A stretch of DNA of 64,000 nt, from positions 52,366,275-52,430,274 of the forward strand of contig NC_089979.1 in the NCBI RefSeq assembly GCF_036417845.1, written 5' to 3'. The DNA comes from Apteryx mantelli (Eukaryota > Chordata > Aves > Apterygiformes > Apterygidae). A model generated the notes under the pieces. That model had not been told where the DNA came from. It was given only the letters and a program-made list of their open reading frames with translations, and searched no databases. The number at the start of each line of letters is the position of its first letter. Position 1 is the stretch's first letter. This document shows, piece by piece, positions 25,285 to 35,774 of the stretch. The translations under genes and the position numbers were made by a program.

Positions 25285-27553
25285 GGACTGTGCTCAGAAC
25301 TAAAAGCCCCCCCAGCGGTGCTCACACACAGACACTATCGACATGACTGCTGTGATGTAATGGCTCTCGAGGGGGTGGTTCAAAAATCTCCACTAGGCTG
25401 AGAACAATGGCAGCTAAGAGCAGATCATCTCTCCCAGTCCAGAAGACCGATATTTCTTTCCTCATTTCCTGCGCTATGGTGTTACGGTGTTATCTCCGCT
25501 GGGTTACAGATGGCTCTCCCTCCATGAGCCCCTCAGTGAGACTGAATGAAATGCTGAATCATAGGACTCATGTCAAAGGACACGGGGTATTTCAAGCTGA
25601 CGAGACACAGAACGCACACCCTTTTAGTAGGAGATGCTCCAGAAGTGAGTTTGTAAAACTGTTTTAAAGGTGGTTTCAGTTACTGTTGTCTGAGTGATAA
25701 GACTGTGATGTTCCAGTACCTCTTAGGAATGAGTCAAGAAGGAAATAGTAACAGCTAACCAAAATTAATCATGTGGTCATCAAGTAGTAGAACTATTGGC
25801 CACAAGAAATTCTTGCCATATTTACGCTCAGTACAGATAATATCAGTGACCACTGACTGCATGAATTTTTATAACTGGATGTATTTATATTTACAATTAC
25901 TATATTCAGATTACTGAAACTACAAGCACTATATCCAAAATATAATAGAGTCCAAATTTGTTTTAGTGAAACTATCATCTCATGTCTAAGTGGTTCCCAG
26001 CATTCCCCTGCTGTGGCAATCCCTTCATTTTACTCAAATATAAAGGTAGCAACTATCTGTGCTAAAAAACATCCATGGTAATTCAGACTATGCCTGCACC
26101 ACACTTAGCAGACGGGCTTGTGTAATCTAGCTAGCTGAAGAACAGCTGCATGAACCTGCAGCAGCACAGGCTTTGGGCCCTGAACAAGTAGGAAGATGTT
26201 TAGCAGAGGCTGCTGAAGTTCATGCCCATTTCACTGCTGTTGGTACCTTAGCTAGCTAGCTAGAAAGCAGTTTGGTAAGTCTGCAGGTGCTAAGCTGTAT
26301 GCCCCTTTTCAGTATACACAGTTACAGGCAAAAGGACAAACTTCTAGTCTTACCAAGTGGGGCTAGTAAGCAATTCAGGTCTGGGGTAAGAGAATGCAAC
26401 TGCTGCAAATTTATTGGAAAGCACTTATTTTAGTCCTGAATTATTCCACAGTTCCATGTTTTGATACACAAGGAGGAATAAGTGATTACAGAGGTTTAAA
26501 CATGTAACCCTTTACAAATACTGCTTTTGCGTATGCTGTCTTAGGGATACCCCCTTCAGTTTATGAGACTTATAAAGGAAAGCTTTCTGTGCCACGCTAC
26601 CTTTTGTTTCTGCGGTAGGTTTCTTGCTAGAACAGGCCGGAAGCAATTTTGCAAGTGTTTGTATGGCCATGGGCCATGAATGAGTCAATCAGATTGTACT
26701 TCTTTGAATCCAGCACTGTACAGAGCAGTCTAATCTATTCTTATGTCACACCGTGATATGAGTGTCATTACAAATCTACTGTGAAGAAAAAGGCAAATAT
26801 GAAATTTCAGGAGATTGCAGCACAAGATTTGGACAGAGGATTTCAAGTGTAATTTTGCCCTTTAACAAAAATTCTCTCTGACATAGTGACTACAGAAAGG
26901 AGAAGACATTGCAGATGAAAGGTAAGACACAAAATAATCGCATGCAAATATTTTAGAGCATTCCTAAGCATTTTTTTCCCTTTCTACTTGTTTCTTTATT
27001 TCCAAACTCAGAGTAATGTCTTTTATCCACATACTGATCCAACCCACATATTCAATGCACAATTACATATAGAAGGAAATTCCATAATTCATGATTAGGC
27101 CTAGCAATATCCCAACTAGAATATGTTGTGGATTTTGCATTATTCATAGTCTGTGCTGGCTTTGCAGGGCCAGATTCTCTGCTGGGCTCAATTCCTGTTC
27201 GGTACTGTCGAGAGTTTGTTAGGCAGTCAGATATGTTGGAAGCTCTTCCAAAGTACACCAGATGTCAGTAACTGCTCAAAACCAGTTTAGGATAATTGAA
27301 GCACAGTGCTTCAGCCTTGCCACTTTTCCAGTCCTCATGGATGTGCTGCATTTGAGTCTGTGGAAGAAGCAGGCTGAGTTGGCTCTTTTTTCCCTGGCAA
27401 TTTCCCTCTGCCTAAGAAATCACTGTTGAGAAGGTAGTACTTTGAGTCCAGTGAGTAGTACTTTTGAAATGGATCTCAGGAAGAGGCCAGTTCGTAGCCT
27501 TTACTTTGTCACTTTGTCAGGTCATTTTTGCTGTAATCAAATTTGGGATCTAT
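25285..27553. other. Intergenic DNA, no gene recognised
   Basis: AT-rich DNA without exon-like features. GGCCAGATTCTCTGCTGG at about 27169-27186 resembles the end of the palindromic repeat seen at 27554-27644 and may be a solo fragment of it. A short GCTA tandem lies at about 26253-26264. Confidence 0.5.
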
Positions 27554-27644
27554 GGGCCCAATTCTCCATTTGTACCAGTTTAAGGCAGTGCCACTGACTT
27601 GGAGTAATCAGAGTAATAATTGGGTAAAACTAATATAAAATTGC
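27554..27644. repeat. Ancient amniote palindromic (MITE-like) repeat, copy B
   Basis: It begins GGGCCCAATTCTCC, passes through TTGTACCAGTTTAAGG, CCACTGACTTGGAGTAATC and AGTAATAATTGGGTAAAAC, and ends in TAATATAAAATTGCC. The order matches the same palindromic repeat as 12606-12680: a GGGCC..ATTCT end, an ACACCAGTGTAA-like arm, a TTGACTTC..GGAGTTA centre and a mirrored arm. The copy is heavily mutated and the family name is uncertain. Confidence 0.45.
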
Positions 27645-30160
27645 CACCTTCCAATTATTAAGAGTTGAATTACCCAACAGACTCAAATGGTGTTTTGCAA
27701 TGAGAAATAGGAAGTTTGGTGTCTTTTATCTTTGAGGAGGAGAGAGAGGAGAAAAAGAGAAAGGAGATTAACTGTTTGCTTCTAAAACTCAGAAAGAGTT
27801 TGCTCATACTTTCAAATGAGTAGCTTTCAGTCTATGATCATACCTATAAAACTTCCACTACAGGTTTTGGAATGTTATGGCCAAATGGAAATAGAATTAT
27901 AAAAAATCGAATGTAAATCTTTTCTGTCTTCTAAGACTAGACTCTCTCAAATCTTACAGATGTGCTATAAGAGTAGTAGAGCTCCAGAAACTCTAGAAAT
28001 TGCATGTGGTGCAATTTGGGTGCTTTAAATTTAAAGCTAAGAAACAAGACACAAACCATATAGTATCACATGAAACTTCACAATGCAAAAGAAGCTGTCT
28101 GTAACTTCTGTGTTGCAAAACTTTATACTGTGAATCTCAAGTAATGCAACTTCTGCAATTTTACAGAGAAGGATCATACAAAGCCAACTCCATTTATTCC
28201 AGCAAAGTTATGCAATGTGTAAACTAAAGTTAATTATCTGTTAAAGTCCAAAACTGTTAAGTTTTTCACAGACTCAAGATAAAAACAAAGCTTTTTATGT
28301 CCGCTTCTTGTGAAATATTAGTATTTTTTAAAATGAGTTAGCCTAAGGACCTCCCAACAAGTTTAGTGTACCAACAATTCTTACGTGTTTCCATATTGCA
28401 GGGAGAAGATAAAATGAAATTTATGTTTATGTTTTGTCTTATCTTCTTTAGATTCACACTTTTGAAAATGGAAATATTTTATTTATTGTTTTGAAAGCAC
28501 TTTGTATCTGTTTGAAACTCTATGAATGTTATGAAAAAAAGTTTCTAAAGAATGAAAAACTGAAGTGAGATGGCTCAAAGATTCTATTTTCTAATTCCAG
28601 TTAGAGACATTATGGATTTGACATAATCTTCAGCAGAGCAAAGCATCCACAGGGAGTGTAGATATTTAGTATGACATACATAAAAGCAAAGCCAGGAAAA
28701 TCACAGCTAGTTTACTTTTAGACTCAGCCCAGTTTGCTTTTAAACTTTGGTCTTCAGAAGAAGAACTATTTGAGTAAGGACTGCGAAACTAATCCAACTG
28801 CAGGAAATGTGATACGTGTATATGGGTAAAGTGGGAGTAAGGTGGGATGGGAGACAGAGCTTGAAAGTTATTCAGGGAAAGAGTGCTTAGGAGTAAGAAC
28901 TGGAGAAAGAAGAAGAAAAATTACTATCTTGTAGATGATTCATAGCTAACAAATTAGTAGCAGAAAGTCAGGTTCATGGCAGCTTAACCTACACAGAAGT
29001 CTATAATGAAGGTAATCACTCTATTTATAACGGGAATGAGAAGACACAAATAATTCTATGTTGTTTTATATCCTGATCGATGATACCATCAGGAGACTCA
29101 TTTTTAGATCCTGCTTTAATATACTCCTAACTTTCTGCAACCTTCATTTTACAGGGTCAAGTTTTCCATGCTTCTTCTGACTGAGTTTAGTTTGTTTGGG
29201 TTTTTGAAGATTGCAAGCAAGAAGTACTTGGGCCAATTTTAAACTCCAGGATAGTGAAAAAAAGGCTTTTTCCCAGGCTAAAAGAAGAATTTCTGGCATC
29301 TTAACTTTTCCTGTACCCACCAAATGGCTTCAGTGGGAAAATGGTATTTGCCACAGAAATTGTCCTTATTGAGGTATAAAGCCTTCAGCATTCCAGTGGA
29401 ATTTTGTTTTGATTTGATTTAAAATCACATTGTGAGCTTGTGCCATATATTGGTCACAGACTGTTTTTTGCACTTTTAAAGCATAAAAGCAAAGGGAGCC
29501 TGCACTGTGTATGTATTCATGGTTGATATGGTTTGAGCCATCTGGTGACCAGATATTTACCCTGTGGATTGGTATCTATCTCTGGACTCACAGCTCCCCT
29601 CCTTTTCAGATACAGCGAAAGTTACTTTGGAAGAGCCTACACTGAGCTGTTTATATAACTATGCCCTTGTCTGCTGGCAGCAACTGCCTCTGTGTTTCCG
29701 CTGGAGCAGACAATCCAATCCAGTTCACTTCCTGGCTTGCAGCAGTTTGTTTGCAGACCTGGGCCCCTCCATCAAACTGGGCCGCTGGAAAGGTTCCAAA
29801 AGGTTATTTTTTTGCTTATTTCTTGCTCCTTCCTCAAAAATGGAACAAAGATCCAGGTGCCCTATGTCTTGCTCGTCATCACTATAAGCCAGGCTGTGGA
29901 GTAATTTCTCTCCAGAGTTCTGGTGCTGCATCTAAAAAAAGTGTTGTGGTGCCTGAAAATGCACTGCATTGTAAAAGGAAACAGCAGTAACTGTCCTTTG
30001 TCAAGAAGACTATACCTGTTGCAATGTTTCAGTGTCTTCAAATGTTTGAAAGGTACTACTTTCATCAAGTATATTCATGCCAAGGTCTCTTTTTATCTCC
30101 TATTATTCAAATTTGTCTTCTCTTGCTAGCAGTTTTTATTTTCTAGGTCGTTTCTACTGT
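27645..30160. other. Intergenic DNA, no gene recognised
   Basis: AT-rich sequence. Three overlapping + strand frames at 29564-29990 sit in a GC-balanced patch, but none shows a recognisable domain or exon borders. GAGTAAGGACTGC near 28771 resembles another commonly repeated amniote motif but is too short to call. Confidence 0.5.
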
Positions 30161-30200
30161 GCTCTGCTCTGCTCTGCTCTGCTCTGCTCTACTCTACTCT
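30161..30200 (+). repeat. (GCTCT)6(ACTCT)2 microsatellite
   Basis: Eight pentanucleotide units occur, the last two with a G-to-A change. The repeat is pyrimidine-rich on the + strand and likely polymorphic in length. Confidence 0.95.
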
Positions 30201-31084
30201 ATTTGCTACCTTTTGCCTCATTCTGGAAGAACCAAAATGCCTTTTCTTAGTGTGCTAAGTGATACTACTAATACCTGTGACATTTGTTAATATTCTCTCT
30301 CTCCCATTGGTAGAATTTTTTAACATGTTCACAGTTTGTCCATCTTGCACTTGAGTTTTTTTCATGTTGGGCTGCCAGCATCCAGAGGAAACAAAGGAGC
30401 TGCACTGCAGTCAGTAGTGTGACTGCAATGAAATTAGCTAACAGGCAACAGCAGGACTACAGCCAACAGAGCGACCACCTCTCACCACCTAACACAGCCT
30501 TTTCTTCAGATTTTGCAGGTCTACTGAGACCAGTATTGGTGTTACTTCATCATTACCGAAAGCCAGTTCAGATATGTCTGCATGAGCTGCCATCAATCCT
30601 TGCCTGAAATACTGAGAAAGCTCCTGAGAAAGGCCTTTCTGTTGCACAGATGAGCTTTAGTTATGGTAGAGTATTTTTCCGAAAGAGCAGCTTTTTTGAC
30701 CACAGTTTTCATCTCAGAGCTTCAAGCAATATTGATCTGTGCTATTAAGTGACCTGAAAACTAAAGCTGAGGCGAACTTGAGTCAGTATTGTACGGCAAA
30801 CACAGAGAGAGGGTGGATGACCAAAGGCAGCCTTAATGTAATGTGATTTAACTGCTGTAGGTTTCATGTTGACTAAATAGGAAGTTGAATGTGAAGGTAC
30901 TCACACTTTACTAACTTAGCCTAATATGGTGAACAGGATATAGTCTCATTTGTGCCTTGTGTAACTCTTCTGAAGTCAATAGTTACATCAGAAATTAGCA
31001 TACCCTAGCCTTTTCTCCCATTCTATTCATTTTAAAGATGCACATTCAGCAACCTAAAAAATCTAGATGGCCTTTAACTTAACT

Positions 31085-31165
31085 GCAAGGTCTTTGACTT
31101 AATCTCTCTTAGCTATTTCATGAGAGGATTGGTGTGACAGTACCTGCTTCAGAGAGGGCCCAACT
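31085..31165 (+). repeat. Probable MIR-type SINE relic
   Basis: The run GCAAGGTCTTTGACTTAATC, then TCTCTTAGCTATTTCATG, then ACAGTACCTGCTTCAGAGAG follows the MIR core order: GGCAAGTYACTTAACCTCTC, CTCAGTTTCCTCATCTG, GATAATAGTACCTRCCTCA. Roughly two thirds of positions agree by eye, with a shortened middle. MIR copies are known as ancient relics in all amniotes. The match is weak enough that chance cannot be excluded. Confidence 0.45.
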
Positions 31166-31256
31166 GTTTGCCAAGTATTCCATTGCTGTTTTGTTCTTGC
31201 TTTTTATTACTTTCCTGAAATATACACTATTTAAACTGTGATGATTTCTGATCACT

Positions 31257-31296
31257 CTGATTACTGTAATACAGTACTGATTACTGTAATATACAA
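31257..31296 (+). repeat. 20-bp tandem duplication
   Basis: CTGATTACTGTAATA is repeated perfectly at 31257-31271 and 31277-31291 with a 20-bp period. The unit ends differ. It is a local slippage duplication in AT-rich DNA. Confidence 0.85.
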
Positions 31297-33799
31297 AAAT
31301 ACTATTTATATGATAAACTACTAAATATGCTTTTTATATGTATGGTTTAATGTTTTAGAGGAAGTCAGTGTAGTCATTCTCTACTTTACTGATTTTCTTC
31401 TGTATTCAATAGGAAATTGCAGTCTTTGTTAACATTCAGCTCTTGAGTCAGCATCGGTTTGTCATATTTGAATCACACTAAAATCAGAACCATCTAAATA
31501 TCGTATAAAATAGGCAAGACAACATGAATATAAAGACCATGATTCCTGTTTTAAGGATATTAATGTGCTTGTTTACTGAGCATGGACATGAGCTTACATA
31601 AAAAGACACTTCCTAGTATTAGAGACTACATATTTTTGGACAGAAAGAAAAAATCTTTCAGGCTTACATGCTTAATCAGCTCAGTTACATATGTGTCATA
31701 CATATATTGAGTAATTTTCATTTCATTTAACAAAAGTTAGCTAAATTCCAAAGTAAGTGAAGCAACAAATGCAGGAAGAAGAAATTACCCATTTTTAGTC
31801 TATATGTTATCAGAGAAAAAAAAATCCTAAAGCACTGTGTTCAAGGCATTACGATTGACTAAGTATTATGGAACTTAATATAATTTCTAAGTGGCCAATT
31901 CTAGAAATACACAAATTCTTAATCTTACAGATACAAATAGTCTGACTGAAATTCATGAAAATATGTGCTTCAAGATCCAAGCACGTGAATGAGTGTTTGC
32001 TGGATTAGAAACTATTACGTTACATGCTTGGGTCACACCTTGAGCTACAAAGTGAACGTTCTGTGTGTTACAGCAGTTACTTCTAACCCATACCTGCTTT
32101 TAAAATTAGAATTTATTTTCCTTTTGGTCTTTGTAGATGAAGCCTCCTTTTTACATTTTCAGAGCAGTGCTCATTATGAATGACATTCAGATTGTCTAAA
32201 TGCTACTTCTGTGGGAGATGTGGCAGATTTTATGCTTCTAAATCTCAGAGAGGGATTCAAAACTTCTCATCTCCAGCACTGCCTAAATCTGTAGGAACCC
32301 AAAAGCAATTGATGCCTTATTTTCCACCTGATAGTTTCCTAGACAGCTGGGCAAAGCATCTCTGGCACAAATTCTATTTTAAGTTTAATACAGACAGACA
32401 AGCACTTTTACTTGACCATAGCTGCTAGAAAAGCCCAATCTGACAGAAGGATTTAAAACACACTCAGTTTATGTACAGCTGAACACAAAACACAGCAGCT
32501 TCTCTCACCAGAAACACCAGAAGAGGTCCTAAGGTGTATTGTTCTAGTGGCAGGATTATTCACAGGCAAATAAATGTGTGGGTTCTAGGCCCTTTTCAAT
32601 CCCCAGCTCTCATATTCTGTGAATACTCTAAACTGCCACACAGATGGGATGGGGCTTCTCTCCACCTGCTGTGCTGAAGCTGCGCTGCTGTAAAAAAGTA
32701 ATGCAAGATTCACAGGGCAAGTGAGAGCTTTGTGAAAGGAGGCCTGGAAAGGATGAAAGAAATCTTGTGTTTCAAACACTACCTGTGCATTTTCCCATAG
32801 TCATTGGATAAACCACAAAAATACCACCCGGAGCACGGCTCAGGATTTTGTCACTCCTGAGGTGATCCTTCCCACTGAGCCACAGAATCAGGCTTCCTCT
32901 TACCTACTCTATTACAGGCCTCATGAATTTTGCATTCTTTTCAGATAGGCGCTTTGAATCACCCTGTTGAGGCCTGGCATCTTTCCTGTATATGTAATAA
33001 GTGCGAATTAGGCTCTGTATCTCCAATGACTGTTCTTATGCTGTTTAATATTAGAACTGCAAGAAGCATTGTATTTGTATTTTATTTGCTGCATCGTATA
33101 TGAAATGATCACAAGCGTGCACACAGTAGTTTGCAGAGTACATGATACGTTCTCTTTGGACTGTGGTTGTTGAAATGGAACATCTGCATTTCCAAGAACA
33201 ACCAAACGCTCTGAATCAAAAAGCTGTGGCAATGGCCATCATGAAATGAGTGAAAGTAAACATTAGCGTAACGTTGTTGTAGCTTGTATTTTTGCCGTAA
33301 CTGTACACACCTCTCACTCAAAAACAAAGACAAAAATCCAGGCAGCTGTGAACAAGGAAAATCAAAATGCAGAATGGCGTTTTTTTTTCTCTGAATAAAG
33401 TAAGATAGCAATAGTGAATATTCAAGATTGAATAGCTCAAATGCCCTAGCACTTGCATGTAGATTGTTTCCTAATCATGAACTTGAAAATAACTCATAGT
33501 GCTAGTGACTCAGGTTTGCTACTGGCAATTGTTCAGTGACCAGTGATTAATGACCTGGCATTCTCTGAATTGTAATGATTTTTTGTAAAAATGCCATTGC
33601 CATTTCTGGAATTGCAATGGAAGTCAAAGCACTGAACCAGCACTGTGGCCACTGTCTTAAATTATTTAAAAATGCTTCTTGAGTTTCCTTTTTGAAGAAA
33701 CAGGCCCTGCTGGAGTCTCAGATTAACATTTAAGCTGAAAATACCACGGCATCCTGCACTGGTTAAATGTTTAATGCTGTACCTATCCTTTCTCTGTTC
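31297..33799. other. Proximal intergenic DNA upstream of ROCK1
   Basis: AT-rich sequence up to the sharp rise in CpG near 33800. No exon, RNA gene or recognisable transposon was seen. Proximity to the promoter makes enhancers plausible but none can be identified by eye. Confidence 0.5.
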
Positions 33800-34407
33800 T
33801 TCCCGAGTTAGGCGCGCTTCCTCACTCGCGGCTCTTGGCAGAACACAGACCCGCATACCCTGGACTGCCTTCAGAAAAGCGAACGCTGCTTCCCCCGGCA
33901 GAGCCACCTGCCCCTTTCTCGCAGCGTACGTGCAGCGAGCACATCGCTGCCTCCCGCACCGCGCGCCCGGTGCGCAAGGCAGAGCCGGACCCAGCGGCGG
34001 AGAAACCCCGCAGCCGCTGTTTCCGGTAGCAGCTCGACGTCAAAGTTAGCGGCAGCCCTCTTCTGCGGGAGCAGCCGCGGAGCCGCGGCGGGAAGCGACC
34101 GTCCTCGCGGATGCCGGCAGCTTTCACAGGGAGCGGCTGAAATGGCAGTTTTCTCGGGCTCTCCTGTCTGCTCCTGCGCACACCGCTGCGTGTGTCCAAC
34201 ACCCATCGAAATCACCATGGGGGGGGGCACAGAGAAAAGGGGGATGAGAGGGACGTTTCTTCCCCCCCCCAAAGGGCCCGCCACCGCTCGGCTGTCAACG
34301 CTTCCCCCTCGCCCCCGCCCCAGCCGCGGCCGTTTCCAGCGCGCCCCCTTCGCCTCCCTTCCCCTCCCCCTCCCCCTTGCCCGCCGCCCCGCGCTCCGCC
34401 GCCGCTG

Positions 34408-34412
34408 ATTGG
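34408..34412 (-). promoter_or_regulatory. Inverted CCAAT box (NF-Y type)
   Basis: GCTGATTGGCGCG contains ATTGG, the reverse of CCAAT, inside the ROCK1 CpG island and some 200-300 bp upstream of the probable start. NF-Y sites in CpG-island promoters typically look like this, although their usual position is closer to the start. Confidence 0.45.
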
Positions 34413-34515
34413 CGCGCGCCGCCCACCCGCGCTCGCAGTCCCTCGGCTCCCCGCCCTTTTCTTCGCGGGTCTCGCGGGCACGGCGCGCGCACGCCCCCTT
34501 CGACTGTTGAGCGAC

Positions 34516-34529
34516 GGCGGGGCGGGGCG
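34516..34529 (+). promoter_or_regulatory. Overlapping GC boxes (Sp1/KLF type)
   Basis: GGCGGGGCGGGGCG contains two overlapping GGGGCGG-type cores. Its location 100-200 bp upstream of the likely initiation region is typical for Sp1-dependent, TATA-less promoters. Confidence 0.55.
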
Positions 34530-34549
34530 AGTGGGAAAGGAGCGGAGGC

Positions 34550-34572
34550 CGCGCGTGCGCGTGCGCGCGCGC
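34550..34572. other. 23-bp alternating purine-pyrimidine tract (Z-DNA candidate)
   Basis: An uninterrupted CG/TG alternation including GCGCGTGCGCGTGCGCGCGC lies just upstream of the probable start. Such tracts can flip to Z-DNA under transcription-driven supercoiling and also present overlapping NRF1-like GCGC/TGCG half-sites. Whether it does so here is inference. Confidence 0.5.
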
Positions 34573-34640
34573 CCCCGCCCGCCCCGAGCACATACCTTCT
34601 GCCTCCTTCCCCTCCCCGCCCGTCAAGAGCCGTGTGGTCG

Positions 34641-34650
34641 GCGCATGCGC
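34641..34650. promoter_or_regulatory. NRF1-type palindrome
   Basis: GCGCATGCGC is the core of the NRF1 consensus YGCGCAYGCGCR. It lies about 45 bp before the CAGGAAGGCGGACAT block that I recall as also present near the start of human ROCK1 mRNA, so it probably sits close to the transcription start. Confidence 0.55.
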
Positions 34651-34707
34651 GCTGCGCCTCACTCCCAGCCTTCCCCCCCCCCCAAGTGTTCAAACAGGAA
34701 GGCGGAC

Positions 34708-34824
34708 ATGTTTGTAGATTTCGCAGGTTCTCTCACAGTTGCCGCCGGACCTTGCGCTCTCCCCTCCCCTCTAGCCGCCTCCTTCCCACCTCCTGCTCGC
34801 GCTGCAGCGTCGGGGCCGTCCTGA
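34708..34824 (+). promoter_or_regulatory. Upstream ORF 1 in ROCK1 leader (38 codons)
   Basis: The ATG follows GGCGGAC and begins MFVDFAGS; the frame ends at TGA 34822-34824. It counts as a uORF only if transcription starts upstream of 34708. The G at position -3 gives a fair initiation context. No known peptide family is recognised, so any effect would be through ribosome capture. Confidence 0.4.
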
Positions 34825-34926
34825 AGCGGCCCGGCCGGTCGTCCCGTACGTGAGGCGAAGGAGCCGGGGGGGAGCGGAGCCGGCGTTGGCAGCGGCGGGA
34901 GGCGGCGAGGAGGAGGAGGAAGGAAG

Positions 34927-34953
34927 ATGCTACTGCCGTCGCTCCGCCGTTGA
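34927..34953 (+). promoter_or_regulatory. Upstream ORF 2 in ROCK1 leader (8 codons)
   Basis: A minimal frame encoding MLLPSLRR ends in TGA. The purine-rich sequence GGAGGAAGGAAG precedes the ATG. Such short frames usually permit reinitiation downstream. Confidence 0.45.
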
Positions 34954-35122
34954 AGCGGCTCGTCCCCTGCCCGCGAGGGGCAGTCGCGGCGGGGGCCAGG
35001 GCGGCCTGTGCGCGCAGCTGGCAACCGTGCGCTGCCCGCCCGCCCGGAGCAGGCAGGGCGCAGCCGGGGAGAGGGGCAGCCTCGGCCCCCGGCCCGCCCC
35101 GGGCTCCCTCGCTCCCTGCTCC

Positions 35123-35149
35123 ATGAGGGGAGCAATCCCGAGGCGCTAA
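35123..35149 (+). promoter_or_regulatory. Upstream ORF 3 in ROCK1 leader (8 codons)
   Basis: Encodes MRGAIPRR and ends in TAA. The context CTCC-ATG-A is weak (T at -3), so leaky scanning is likely. Its length equals that of the 34927-34953 frame. Confidence 0.45.
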
Positions 35150-35414
35150 GACACGCCGCCGAGAGGAGTTTCTTGGCCTCCCCCCCCCTTTTTTTTTTCC
35201 GTGGTGGTGTGCGTGCAGACTCGGGGCTTTTGGCTTTTTTTTTGTTTGCTTGTTTGGTTGGTTTTTTGTTGTTGTTGTTGCTGTTGCTCTTTCTTCTGGC
35301 TTTCCGCGCAGAGAGCTGCTCTTCGGAAACTGGCAGCGACCCGCCGCCGATCCTGCTGGGCGAGGAGGAGGAACCGCTACGCTGGCTCCCGGGGCGGCTT
35401 CCCCGGCTGGGAAA

Positions 35415-35483
35415 ATGAGGCTGCTGAGACGCTGGGGCCCGAGTAGAGAAGGGAGGGAGAGGAAACCTGCTGCAGAGCTGTGA
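35415..35483 (+). promoter_or_regulatory. Upstream ORF 4 in ROCK1 leader (22 codons)
   Basis: Begins MRLLRRWGPSREGRERKPAA and ends in TGA. The AAA-ATG-A context has A at -3, so it is the uORF best placed to capture scanning ribosomes. It ends 291 bases before the main ATG, enough for reinitiation. It lies downstream of both candidate splice acceptors and would be kept in every leader isoform considered. Confidence 0.5.
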
Positions 35484-35774
35484 GCTGCCCAGGAAAGTGC
35501 GTGCGTGCAGGAGGGGAGAAGCAGTCTTGTTCCCCCCGCACCCCCCGTTGCGGACTCCAGAGCACCCTCCTTTGGTTTTCTCTTTCCTTCGTGGGGCAGC
35601 GTGGGAGACTTGCCTAGAGACTTCTGTGATTGAAGGGATTTTGCAGGAAGCGATCCTCAGCCTGGTACAGGCTGTGTGGTTTCTCTTTTGTGCTTGTTTG
35701 TTCCTGTTTTTCCTTTTCATTATTTTTACGCTTGCTTTGCTCTGGAATAAGGGAAACTTTTTATCTTCGGAAAC

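Larger units (their letters stand above)
33800..35560 (+). promoter_or_regulatory. ROCK1: ROCK1 CpG-island promoter and 5' region
   Basis: About 1.7 kb of very GC- and CpG-rich DNA surrounds the start of ROCK1, as expected for a broadly expressed gene with a TATA-less CpG-island promoter. Visible elements are an inverted CCAAT box (ATTGG, 34408-34412), overlapping GC boxes (GGCGGGGCGGGGCG, 34516-34529), an NRF1-type palindrome (GCGCATGCGC, 34641-34650) and an ETS-type site in ACAGGAAGG (about 34694-34702). No TATA box was seen near the probable start. The initiation site cannot be fixed from sequence alone and probably lies around 34600-34700. Long open frames on both strands here, up to 353 codons, come from GC-rich low-stop composition and are not genes. 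Confidence 0.85.
34640..35774 (+). other. ROCK1: ROCK1 5'UTR of exon 1 (start approximate)
   Basis: The leader is about 1.1 kb if transcription starts near the NRF1 palindrome. The block CAGGAAGGCGGACAT (34695-34709) resembles sequence near the 5' end of human ROCK1 mRNA as I remember it, which argues that the leader begins at or before it. The leader contains four ATG-initiated upstream ORFs (34708-34824, 34927-34953, 35123-35149, 35415-35483). The last 290 bases before the main ATG have no ATG. A T-rich segment (about 35180-35300) interrupts the GC-rich leader and contains two CAG-terminated pyrimidine tracts. The 5' end and the absence of a leader intron are inferred. Confidence 0.6.

Noticed and set aside
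29564-29990. Three overlapping + strand frames of 70-109 codons
   Set aside because: They overlap in different frames, and none resembles a known protein or has convincing exon boundaries.
33871-34824. Overlapping frames of 263 codons (minus) and 210 codons (plus) in the promoter
   Set aside because: They overlap each other in GC-rich promoter sequence and have Pro/Arg/Ala composition. They are compositional shadows, not genes.
34659-35720. 353-codon open frame on the minus strand across the CpG island
   Set aside because: It lies antisense to the ROCK1 leader and is a low-complexity Arg/Pro/Ser/Gly-rich product of stop-poor GC-rich DNA, with no recognisable domain.
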